64,000 nucleotides of DNA from positions 86,744 to 150,743 of the forward strand of contig JAFLTO010000007.1 in NCBI GenBank assembly GCA_022510425.1, read 5' to 3'. The notes under the pieces were generated by a model. The model was not told the origin of the DNA. It did not search any database and saw nothing but the letters and a program-made list of their open reading frames with translations. Each line of letters opens with the position of its first letter. Position 1 is the first letter of the stretch. This document shows positions 36,908-45,500 of the stretch, piece by piece. The DNA comes from Muribaculaceae bacterium (GTDB lineage Bacteria; Bacteroidota; Bacteroidia; Bacteroidales; Muribaculaceae). The position numbers were made by a program, and so were the translations under genes.

Positions 36908-36945
36908 TTATCCCTTGTATCTTATCCCTAACACTTAATCCTACC
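36908..36945. repeat. Heptanucleotide tandem repeat tract
   Basis: Plus-strand units TTATCCC, TTGTATC, TTATCCC, TAACACT, TAATCCT in exact 7-bp register. The tract contains the stop codon of lptE (minus-strand TAG at 36941-36943) and fills most of the spacer before the next gene. Confidence 0.75.
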
Positions 36946-37462
36946 AATTTCCCAATGTGGCATTGAATATCAGATTCACCAATTCATCGCATATTTCATT
37001 ACATAGATCATCTTGCACATCGGTCAGCATTAATGTACTTGAAAACTGCCTGTAGGCTGAGAAAGATTGGTCAATGTCATTACTGGGATTTTTAGTATCC
37101 GTGTATTTCACCCTCACGGTTATCGTGAGACGCGTTTCAGTGGCATAGGCATCCTCTCCCACTGACTGAGGTGACAATGAATAGCCCGTAATTTCTCCCG
37201 TCATCTCTAAATCTGCATTGCCGTCTATCTCTTGAAGACGTGTCTGACGAGTCACGGTGTCCAAAAGCTTGTTCTCGAAAGTCTGTTGCAAGGGTGGATA
37301 CACCAAGGCAGCTCGAATAGGAAATTCGGTAATATCTATGGTCTTGTAGATGTCGTAGTTTAGAGCAGAACCATTGAATTTATATGATGGTATACAGCCC
37401 TGCAACACCACTAAAAGTGGCAGCATCCATGCCCATTTCAACATCGTTTTCATTTTTTTCAT
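36941..37462 (-). CDS. lptE: LptE-like outer-membrane lipoprotein
   Basis: This 173-residue lipoprotein has the signal MLPLLVVLQGC (lipobox LQGC, Cys23). The mature start CIPSYKFNGSALNYDIYKTIDITEF is typical of the Bacteroidetes LptE family, which plugs the LptD barrel and helps insert LPS in the outer membrane. The body shows the alternating beta/alpha pattern with TGEITGYSLSP and RLTITVRVKY. Gene order sigma-54 activator, lptE, unknown, secG is common in Bacteroidales. Its start and stop codons both lie in heptanucleotide repeat tracts. Confidence 0.88.
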   Translation of the reverse strand: MKKMKTMLKWAWMLPLLVVLQGCIPSYKFNGSALNYDIYKTIDITEFPIRAALVYPPLQQTFENKLLDTVTRQTRLQEIDGNADLEMTGEITGYSLSPQSVGEDAYATETRLTITVRVKYTDTKNPSNDIDQSFSAYRQFSSTLMLTDVQDDLCNEICDELVNLIFNATLGNW

Positions 37463-37506
37463 ACCTTCATCCTTACCCTAATCCCTTATCCTTAATCCTT
37501 AATGCC
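37459..37506. repeat. Heptanucleotide-like repeat tract
   Basis: CC-ending units spaced 7, 6, 7, 6, 7 and 7-8 bp (TCATACC, TTCATCC, TTACCC, TAATCCC, TTATCC, TTAATCC). The tract includes the lptE ATG (37460-37462), the stop codon of the sigma-54 activator (37492-37494) and its last three codons. Confidence 0.7.
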
Positions 37507-38691
37507 GAATTCCTGAATCTTTCTATATAGAGTGCGTTGACTTATATTCAATTCTTCGGCAGTGGATTTTTTGTTGCCGTTGTTACGCTTCAGGGCTTCA
37601 ACAATGGCTTTCCTTTCAGCCTGCTCCAACGGAGAGACCGTAACATCTTCTCTCTCTTCTTTGGGAGGTTCATACTTTATCAGTGACTGCACCGGCTCTG
37701 CCTTTAATATTGGGTTCTTTTCTCCCTGCAATTCTGTCACCTTTCTATTAAGCTCGGTTATCTCATTCCTAAGGCCGTAAATAAGTTGCCACAACATCTC
37801 TCGTTCTGCCTCATATTTATGTTCTGCACCTGAGGGCACCAAAGAGGCGTTCCCGGAATAATCCATGGGTAATAAATGGAGCAAGGTGTGACGGTCTATT
37901 TCCTCCCCTGCATTAAACAACGCAAGTTGCTCCACTATATTCTTCAATTGTCTCACATTTCCTGGCCATCTATACAGAAGCATGGCTCTCTTGGCGTCTT
38001 CGCTGAAGCTGATGCCGGGCATGACGTATTTTTCGGCAAAATCTGCTGCAAATTTCCTTGCCAACAGTATAACGTCATCACCACGGTCATGTAAAGGCGG
38101 CACATTGATCACCACTGTGGACAGACGGTAATATAGGTCTTCTCGGAATTTCCCTTTTTCCACCGCTTTCAATAAATCCACATTGGTGGCGGCAACAATT
38201 CTTATATCTGTCTTTTGAACTACTGAAGAACCCACTTTCAGAAATTCACCGGTCTCCAGAACCCTAAGCAATCTGGCCTGTGTGGTCAAAGGCAGTTCTG
38301 CCACCTCGTCTAAGAATATGGTTCCTCCGTCAGCCTCCTCAAAGTAACCTTTACGGGTGCTTATAGCTCCGGTGAACGAACCTTTTTCATGACCGAAAAG
38401 CTCTGAATCTATTGTGCCCTCCGGAATGGCACCACAGTTCACGGCTATATATTTCTTGTGTTTTCTTGCTCCATAGGCATGGATTATTTTCGGAAAGAAC
38501 TCCTTACCACTGCCGCTTTCGCCGGTCACCAATACCGAGAGGTCTATCGGGGCCACTTTCACGGCTCTTCCTATTGCCTCCAATAATGCCGGGGAATTGC
38601 CTATTATTGAAAACCTCTGCTTTACTTTATCTATCTCATCCATTTCATTATGTATATAGCCGGTTATGGGTATTGCCTTCCTGGCTGTCAT
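37492..38691 (-). CDS. Sigma-54-dependent transcriptional activator
   Basis: This 399-residue protein has the AAA+ core of enhancer-binding proteins: Walker A GESGSGKE (57-64), the sigma-54 contact loop GSFTGA (104-109, where the consensus is GAFTGA), Walker B GGTIFLDEVAEL, and RWPGNVRQLKN. It has a C-terminal Fis-type helix-turn-helix (NNGNKKSTAEELNISQRTLYRKI). There is no receiver domain, so it is not an ordinary two-component regulator. The gene sits with lptE and secG, which points to envelope functions. Its ATG lies inside a heptanucleotide repeat tract. Confidence 0.92.
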   Translation of the reverse strand: MTARKAIPITGYIHNEMDEIDKVKQRFSIIGNSPALLEAIGRAVKVAPIDLSVLVTGESGSGKEFFPKIIHAYGARKHKKYIAVNCGAIPEGTIDSELFGHEKGSFTGAISTRKGYFEEADGGTIFLDEVAELPLTTQARLLRVLETGEFLKVGSSVVQKTDIRIVAATNVDLLKAVEKGKFREDLYYRLSTVVINVPPLHDRGDDVILLARKFAADFAEKYVMPGISFSEDAKRAMLLYRWPGNVRQLKNIVEQLALFNAGEEIDRHTLLHLLPMDYSGNASLVPSGAEHKYEAEREMLWQLIYGLRNEITELNRKVTELQGEKNPILKAEPVQSLIKYEPPKEEREDVTVSPLEQAERKAIVEALKRNNGNKKSTAEELNISQRTLYRKIQEFGIKD

Positions 38692-38721
38692 CCCTTATTC
38701 CCTATTTTTTATCCTTGTATT
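38688..38721. repeat. Heptanucleotide repeat tract between acyltransferase and sigma-54 activator genes
   Basis: Units TCATCCC, TTATTCC, CTATTTT, TTATCC and TTGTATT. The tract includes the ATG of the activator gene (38689-38691), the stop codon of the acyltransferase gene (38702-38704) and its last five codons. Confidence 0.7.
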
Positions 38722-39565
38722 TCTTCCCCAAATCATATGTCTTAGCCCTCAAAAAATCTCCCAACTCCTGCAAGGTGCCACATTTGTTTTGATCCTCTAC
38801 ACTTATCGGATCTCCAAATGACACCCTCACTGTCTTATAATAGGAGGCGAATAGCTCTCGCGGCAAGCGCATGGTGCGCAGACGCCAGTCTATCCGGCCC
38901 AATATATTGCAGAAAGTGGAATTCTTACAATGAAAATAAATAGGTATGACGGGCACCTGCAATTGTCTGATCAACCTGATGATCACCTCCTGCCAAGGAC
39001 GGTCGGAAATATCCAATTTCCAGTCTACATTGGATATGGCTCCTGCCGGGAAAAAACCTAATGGATGACCATCTTTCACATGTTTTATTGCTTCTCTCAT
39101 ACCGTGAAGTGTCACTTTCCTCTTTTCCGGATCATCGCTCTTCTGTGGGTCGACTGCGATAAACCCGGGACGCATTGCCTGAAGACGGTTGAGGATAAGA
39201 TTCACCATTACCTTGTAATCACTTCTCACTTTTCCTACCAAATGAAGCAATATTATTCCGTCGTAACTCCCTATCGGGTGATTGCTGACTGTGATGAAGG
39301 GACCTGTCTTGAACTGTTGGAGCACTTCATAATTATCCGTTATGATATTCCATTTATATTCTTTTTCCGCCAACGCTGTAGCGAAATCTACCCCTAAATG
39401 TGCGCAATGCCTTCCATGTGTCTCATTGATCTTGTCCATGGCGATAACACGCAAAAACCAATTCACCAATTTGGGATATTTGGCAAGCTTGGGTATGGCT
39501 TCCGCCACATCGTCATAATTTATAACGTCAGGTCTTACCCCTCCTGTTTGAATCTCTTCCGACAT
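38702..39565 (-). CDS. Lysophospholipid acyltransferase (PlsC-like) family protein
   Basis: The product of about 287 residues has the glycerophosphate acyltransferase motif NHPIGSYDG (NHxxxxD), then FIAVDPQKSDDPEKRK, and FFPAGAISNVDWKLDISDRPW as the second conserved block. VIPIYFHCKNSTF is the third. It likely acylates lysophospholipids or related lipids at the inner membrane. The open frame allows an ATG at 39586. A -7 box (TAAATTTG on the minus strand, 39588-39595) ends only 2 bp before that codon, so the MSEEIQ start at 39565 is more likely. It heads the sigma-54/lptE/secG gene run. Confidence 0.88.
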   Translation of the reverse strand: MSEEIQTGGVRPDVINYDDVAEAIPKLAKYPKLVNWFLRVIAMDKINETHGRHCAHLGVDFATALAEKEYKWNIITDNYEVLQQFKTGPFITVSNHPIGSYDGIILLHLVGKVRSDYKVMVNLILNRLQAMRPGFIAVDPQKSDDPEKRKVTLHGMREAIKHVKDGHPLGFFPAGAISNVDWKLDISDRPWQEVIIRLIRQLQVPVIPIYFHCKNSTFCNILGRIDWRLRTMRLPRELFASYYKTVRVSFGDPISVEDQNKCGTLQELGDFLRAKTYDLGKKYKDKK

Positions 39566-39632
39566 AGTCTTCAAAAAGTTAATCATGCAAATTTAAGTAT
39601 TTTTTTATAACTTTGCATGGTTTGAAGGCCCG

Positions 39633-39664
39633 TTTGGGAGTTCCCACGTTTTTATCTAATTTTG
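39633..39664 (+). promoter_or_regulatory. Promoter of the steroid-reductase operon, abutting the start codon
   Basis: TTTG (39633-39636), 20 nt, then TAATTTTG (39657-39664) match the -33/-7 consensus exactly. The ATG of the first gene is at 39669. Transcription should therefore start within a few bases of the ATG, which would give a leaderless or nearly leaderless mRNA. Confidence 0.6.
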
Positions 39665-39668
39665 AACC

Positions 39669-40448
39669 ATGGAAAATCTGTTCCATCCCACCGGCTACTA
39701 TATCGTGCTGACTGTAATGGCGGTACTCGCTGTTATTGTCTTCATCGCGCTCCACCGGGTGAATGCCGGATATGGCATGATGGGCAACCGCAAATGGGGT
39801 CCGGCGGTCAACAACCGCTTAGGATGGTTCATCATGGAGTTGCCGGCGTTCGCATGCATGGCTGTTATCTGGGCTCTGAGCCCCCGGGGTGGCAATCCGG
39901 CTCCTTGCGTAATGGGAGCGCTTTTTGAACTCCATTACTTCCAACGCACTTTCATTTTCCCTTTCCTCATCCGGGGTAAAAACCGTATGCCATGGGTCAT
40001 CATCTGCATGGGAATGGTCTTCAACGCAATAAATGCATATATGATTGGCGGATGGTTGTTCTATCTTTCTCCTGCCGACCTTTACACGCCTTCTTGGCTT
40101 TTGTCTCCTCTCTTCTTCCTGGGCACAATCATCTTCTTTATCGGAATGGCCATCAATCTTCATTCCGATCATGTGATCCGCTCTCTCCGTGCTCCAGGGG
40201 ATTCAAAGCATTATATCCCCAACAAAGGTCTATATAAATATGTGGCTTCAGCAAATTATTTCGGCGAGACTGTGGAATGGATTGGATTCGCTATCCTTTC
40301 GTGGTCGATTGCAGGAGTAGTATTTGTGCTTTGGACTTTCGCCAATCTGGCTCCCAGAGCACGTGCAATCCACAAAAAATATTGCAATGAATTCGGTGAT
40401 CAATATGCTTCTCTGGGTCGCCGTTTCATTATTCCATTCCTTTATTGA
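39669..40448 (+). CDS. 3-oxo-5-alpha-steroid 4-dehydrogenase (steroid 5-alpha-reductase) homologue
   Basis: This 259-residue membrane enzyme has about six to seven helices. It matches the SRD5A family closely: MELPAF with Glu57, LHYFQRTFIFP with Tyr90, KGLYKYVASANYFGETVEWIG (Asn196 to Gly206), and the C-terminal NLAPRARAIHKKY and RRFIIPFLY. In human SRD5A2 the Glu and Tyr equivalent to Glu57 and Tyr90 polarise the C3 carbonyl of delta-4-3-keto steroids; both are conserved. Predicted reaction: NADPH-dependent reduction of the delta-4 bond to a 5-alpha product. It is the first gene of an operon with an OYE reductase (8 bp on) and an SDR, so the substrate is probably a bile acid or steroid hormone (inference). 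Confidence 0.9.
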   Translation: MENLFHPTGYYIVLTVMAVLAVIVFIALHRVNAGYGMMGNRKWGPAVNNRLGWFIMELPAFACMAVIWALSPRGGNPAPCVMGALFELHYFQRTFIFPFLIRGKNRMPWVIICMGMVFNAINAYMIGGWLFYLSPADLYTPSWLLSPLFFLGTIIFFIGMAINLHSDHVIRSLRAPGDSKHYIPNKGLYKYVASANYFGETVEWIGFAILSWSIAGVVFVLWTFANLAPRARAIHKKYCNEFGDQYASLGRRFIIPFLY

Positions 40449-40456
40449 CTTCCTAA

Positions 40457-41689
40457 ATGTCTGAAAATAAAAATCTTTTCACACCTGCGAGCATCGGTCC
40501 TATCCAACTCCGCAACCGCACAATCCGAAGCGCGGCATTTGAAGGTATGGGTAAAGACAACAATCCTACTCAAGCTTTAAAAGACTACCATGTCTCGGTT
40601 GCTAAAGGTGGTGTGGGTATGACCACTATCGCTTACGCTGGTATTTGTCGCTCTGCTCTTTCTTTTGATACCCAAATTTGGTTGCGTCCGGAAATCGTTG
40701 GGTCTCTTCGCGACATCACCGACGAAATTCATGCCAACGGAGCCAAAGCTTCAATACAGATCGGTCATTGCGGAAACATGACTCATCGATCCACGGCCGG
40801 AGGTACTCCTGTAGGAGCTTCTACCGGGTTCAATCTCTATTCCCCTACCTTCGTGAGGGGGTTGCGTAAGGATGAACTCAAACAAATTGCCAAATATTTT
40901 GGCGATGCGGTAAACACTGCTCGCGATGCCGGGTTCGATTGCGTGGAAGTGCATGCCGGACATGGTTATCTGATTTCACAGTTCCTTTCTCCTTACACCA
41001 ATCATCGTAGTGACGAATATGGCGGTAAACTTGACTCCCGTATGAACTTCATGCGTGAATGTATGGAGGAAGTCATGAAAGCAGCCGGATCTGATATGGG
41101 TGTTCTCGTGAAGATTAATATGAACGATGGCTTCAAATCAGGCCTTCAAGAACCGGAATGTCTTATCGTGGCCAAAGAACTTGAAAAATTGGGAGTTCAC
41201 GCACTCGTGCTTTCAGGTGGATTTGTAAGTAAGGCCCCCATGTATGTCATGAGAGGGAAGATGCCTATCCACACTATGACTCATTATATGAGTCAGGCCT
41301 GGCTTAAATATGCTGTAAGAATGTTCGGGGGTATCATGGTGCCTTCTCATGATTTTAAACCTCTGTATTTCCTTGATCAGGCAAGATTGTTCCGGAAGGA
41401 ATTAAAGATGCCTCTCGTTTACGTCGGGGGTGTCACAAGTCGTGAAGATGCCGACAAAATTATCGATGACGAAGGTTTTGAATTCCTTCAGATGGGTCGT
41501 GCTCTGCTCAATGATCCCGATTTTGTCAACAAAATGAAGATAGATTCCAATCATATATCGGAATGTGAGCACCTTAATTATTGTATTGCCCGCATGTATT
41601 CCAAGGAAATGGCCTGCTATAAACATATGCAGAATCTTCCTAAGGGCATCTGTAAGGAAATAGAAAAAACCAGATCTAAACAATCTTGA
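40457..41689 (+). CDS. Old-yellow-enzyme family reductase, candidate 3-oxo-delta-4 steroid 5-beta-reductase
   Basis: This 410-residue FMN TIM barrel has the OYE signatures: IGPIQLRNRTIRSAAFEG at the N-terminus, IQIGHCGN, the active-site segment VEVHAGHGYLISQFLSP (His166 and His169) and RSDEYGG. MPLVYVGGV and FLQMGRALLNDP form the phosphate-binding end of the barrel. The C-terminal tail has Cys370, Cys376 and Cys387 in a pattern like the [4Fe-4S] site of 2,4-dienoyl-CoA reductase relatives, but one ligand position is Leu373. The bile-acid enzymes BaiCD and BaiH and known bacterial 5-beta-reductases belong to this superfamily. Placement directly after the 5-alpha-reductase suggests a steroid or bile acid substrate. 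There is no C-terminal NADH domain, unlike BaiCD. Confidence 0.87.
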   Translation: MSENKNLFTPASIGPIQLRNRTIRSAAFEGMGKDNNPTQALKDYHVSVAKGGVGMTTIAYAGICRSALSFDTQIWLRPEIVGSLRDITDEIHANGAKASIQIGHCGNMTHRSTAGGTPVGASTGFNLYSPTFVRGLRKDELKQIAKYFGDAVNTARDAGFDCVEVHAGHGYLISQFLSPYTNHRSDEYGGKLDSRMNFMRECMEEVMKAAGSDMGVLVKINMNDGFKSGLQEPECLIVAKELEKLGVHALVLSGGFVSKAPMYVMRGKMPIHTMTHYMSQAWLKYAVRMFGGIMVPSHDFKPLYFLDQARLFRKELKMPLVYVGGVTSREDADKIIDDEGFEFLQMGRALLNDPDFVNKMKIDSNHISECEHLNYCIARMYSKEMACYKHMQNLPKGICKEIEKTRSKQS

Positions 41690-41700
41690 TTTAGAGGGAA

Positions 41701-42522
41701 ATGTCCAAGAAGGTGAATAAGGTTTTGTCAGGTCTTACAGCTTTGGTCACCGGAGCTGCCGGTGGTATAGGTTTAGAGTTCGCAAAAGTCCTTGCCGCCA
41801 ACGGGTGCAATATCATCCTACTGGATATCTCATCTGAACGACTTCAACAAGCCGTTGCTCAAATCCAATCCCTAAGCCCTGATAACATCTCCCTTATCCC
41901 TGTCACAATCGACCTCACCTCCGATTCATTCATATCTAAAATCGATGATTTCTGTAACCATAATTCCATCTGCCCGGATATCCTCATAAACAACGCCGGA
42001 ATTTTTTCTTTCAAACCTATAGCAGATACAGACACAGTTAAAATTGAAACTTTCATCGACCTTCACGTACGAGCAGTCACTCTTCTATCTCAGTGGTTTG
42101 TGAGCAAAAGGAAACCTTTGGGTTCAGGTTATATGCTCAATATGAGCAGTATGTCTTGTTGGATGCCTATGCCGGGTCTGGCTATGTATTCCTCCACAAA
42201 ATCTTATATCAGAGTCTTTACCCGAGCTCTCCACTATGAAACGAAGGAATATGGCGTCGGGGTGACTGTCGCTTGTCCCGGTGGAATCGCTACCGACCTT
42301 TTCGGCCTGCCTAAAAAATGGCAGAAATTCGCCGTCGCGATCGGCGTGCTACAGACTCCGGAGAAATTTGCCCGCAAAGCCTTAGTCAAGATGCTTAAGA
42401 AGAAAAAACAATACATCAACGGCTGGCTTAATCGTTTCTCCATATTCTTTGTGGGTATTCTGCCCACTTCAGTACGTATGATGGTGAAACATCAATTGCT
42501 CGACAAGGGTATCACAAGATAA
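41701..42522 (+). CDS. Short-chain dehydrogenase/reductase, candidate hydroxysteroid dehydrogenase
   Basis: This 273-residue classical SDR has the cofactor motif TGAAGGIG (17-24), Asp42 after strand 2 (a preference for NAD is possible), NNAG (97-100), and the catalytic Ser150, Tyr163 and Lys167 (MYSSTKSY). The C-terminal 60 residues are basic and partly hydrophobic (KKKKQYINGWLNRFSIFFVGILP), resembling membrane-associated steroid and 3-keto reductases such as the 17-beta-HSD12 type. Gene position, 11 bp after the OYE gene, makes a 3-alpha- or 3-beta-hydroxysteroid dehydrogenase likely. Substrate and stereochemistry cannot be told from sequence. Confidence 0.88.
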   Translation: MSKKVNKVLSGLTALVTGAAGGIGLEFAKVLAANGCNIILLDISSERLQQAVAQIQSLSPDNISLIPVTIDLTSDSFISKIDDFCNHNSICPDILINNAGIFSFKPIADTDTVKIETFIDLHVRAVTLLSQWFVSKRKPLGSGYMLNMSSMSCWMPMPGLAMYSSTKSYIRVFTRALHYETKEYGVGVTVACPGGIATDLFGLPKKWQKFAVAIGVLQTPEKFARKALVKMLKKKKQYINGWLNRFSIFFVGILPTSVRMMVKHQLLDKGITR

Positions 42523-42527
42523 TCTAA

Positions 42528-45500
42528 ATGCTGAACTCTCCTCTGAGTAGATTCCGACTTCCTCTTGCTGTTTCTTCCTGGGTAGTTTTTGCCATTTCAT
42601 TGACTTTATACTGGATCACTGCCGATCCGGGGGTTTCTTACTGGGATTGTCCGGAATATGTCACAGTTGCCTCCAAAATGGAGGTGGGTCATCCTCCCGG
42701 AAATCCCATATGGATGCTCACCATGAGGGTTGCAACCATTCCCTTCTCACCTCAACACCATGCATATGTCATTAATCTTTGCAGCGGACTGTTCATGGCT
42801 TTCGCCACATTCTTCCTATGCCGCATCATTTGTCTCTTCACCTGTCTCTATTTCCAAACTATCCGATTACACGGCTACAAGGATACAATAATACAAAGAT
42901 ATAAGACTACTATCCCTATCTTTATATCTGTCGGTGCCGCTCTTTGTTTTGCCTTTTGTGATTCTGCCTGGTTCTCGGCGGTAGAAGCGGAAGTATATGC
43001 TATGTCTACTTTTCTCACTGCTCTCTCTCTTTGGATTATGATTCTATGGTGGTGGGAAAAATCAAAGGCTCGTCAAATACGTCTTTTGGTACTCTTAGTT
43101 TATCTCACCGGTTTATCATTGGGTGTTCATCAGTTAAACCTTCTTCTCATCCCAATCTTCGCCCTTATAATATTATATAAAAAATATCCACAAAGGGTTA
43201 ATCCAATCCGTGTTTGGGTGTGGTTCTTAGCCTCCTGTCTGTTATTGGGAATTATTCTCACAGGTTTTATGCCGGGGATGCTTTTCGGAGCCGAAAGTTT
43301 CGAACTCTTCGCAGTTAACTCTCTGTCTCTCCCTTTCAATTCGGGGATCATCATCTTTTTCATTATCCTCATAAGTCTGCTTCTTGTTTTTTCATTAATC
43401 ATTCATAGTTTTTACTCTTCTTCCCACACCCCTTATCCCTCTTTCCTTATCTATTTTTCCTTATCCCTCTCTCTCTTAGCTGTTTCATTCTCTTCTTTCG
43501 CCTTTATCCTGATTCGGGCAAAGGCATCTCCTCCAATGAATGAAGGAACTCCGGACAATATATTTGCACTCGCTTCATATATCAACCGTGACCAATATCC
43601 TTCTACTCCTTTGATTTATGGGAACACTCCCTATAGTCGCCCTATGTTCGAGGAATCTTTCGTCAACGGTTTCCCACAATACAACAGATATCTATTGAAA
43701 AAAGAGAAACCTCTCTACCAACCCTTTATCAAGGGTGCGGAACTTAATTACAGAAGTGGACTCCTATCACACGATGATTCTCTCAACAATCAAAAAATCC
43801 TTCAAAAACAAACTGGCTATCTCCTCGCTGATTATAAGTTTTCTCAGGTTCTTACACCCGAACTCGATATGTGGTTCCCTCGCATGACATCACGGGATAT
43901 CTCAGACCGAAAGGCTTATCAAGACTGGGGAGGCATGACTGAAGAGAAAATGAATCATGTCTCTATAGCAGAAACATTTGATTCAAACGGAAATCCTGTG
44001 CCACGACTCGATATCAGGGGAGAAAGACATCCCGTCTATTCTTATAAGCCCACTTATTATCAGAACTTGAAATATTTCGTTTCTTATCAGGCTTATTATA
44101 TGTATTTCCGCTATTTGTTCTGGAATTTCATTGGCCGACAAAACGATTTCCCTTCAAACGGAGAGATTGAACATGGCAATTTCATATCAGGCATACCTCC
44201 CATTGATAATCTTCTTGTGGGTCCGACAGAAAAGTATCCATATGAAATTTGGGAAGGGAATAAAGGTCACAATGAATATTTCGGCATTCCTTTCATAGCG
44301 GGTATTTTAGGTATTGTCTGGCTCGCTTGTGGTAATCGAAGAAGCAGAAGGGCGCTCACTTTGATTTCGGTTTTCTTTCTGATGACAGGCATCGCCATCG
44401 TGGTATATCTAAACCAAGATCCGGGTGAACCTCGCGAACGTGACTATACTTTCTTAGGTTCCTATATGGCCTTTTCTTTGTGGATTGCAGCAGGTCTCAC
44501 TTGTTTGGCAAGATTGCTCTTACTATTGAAAACTAAAAAATTGGCTCTTCTCATCTGTGCCATTATTACTATGGGACCCGCAACTCTCATGGCACTCGAA
44601 AATTTTGACGATCATGACCGACGAAACCGATTTGAACCCTCTTTCTACGCCTCTTCTCTATTGGATTTCGAAATTCCTTCCATTATTTTCTCTCAGGGGG
44701 ATAACTCTTCTTTCCCCCTTTGGTATGCTTCTGAAGTGCTTGAGTTGGGGAAAAACCACACTCCTATTGACATCACCTATCTTTCGATGCCGTCTTATGT
44801 GATTAACCTCAAAAAACAAGGTTCCAAAGGTATTATCACTATGGCTTCCACTCCTCAAATAGCCTATGGCAAATTCCTGCTGACTAAAATACCTGCAGAT
44901 TCTGTCTCTAAACCCACACCTCTCGGTTCAGCTCTAAAATCCTTGTATACTTCAAATGCATCCATTCCCGAGTGGCCTTCTTCGCTTATTTCTATTGAAA
45001 AAGAAGGTGACCTCCCCTATATCCTTAACCTCCATGACTTCACGAAAGGTAGCTCTTATCTTCCTTTCAAATCACTGATGCTCCTTGACCTCCTCAATTC
45101 CCAATCATCTGCAAAGCTACAAGAGCACAAAACCCTCTTCTTCCCTCACCTTATCAGCCATTCTTTCTATGCACCGATTGATTCTTTGCTCCTTCCCGCT
45201 CTATTCGGCAAAATTTATGCTCCCCGAATCACTTACCAAGAGGCTATGCAAAACTTGCAAAAATCTATTGTACGTGAATTGAAAAAACTCGATTCCCTGA
45301 ATATAAAACCTCATTATGCCGATCCTGTTATTACCGACCGATCAGTGAGATATCGAGGGGAATTGATAATTGCTGCCAATCAACTTTTGAATTATGGAGA
45401 TACCCTCCTTCCAATCAAAATTGTGGAGGCCATTGAGAGTTTCTATTCTTACGATTCTCTCTTGCCCGGCTCTTTCACACTCAGCGACTCCACTTATTAT

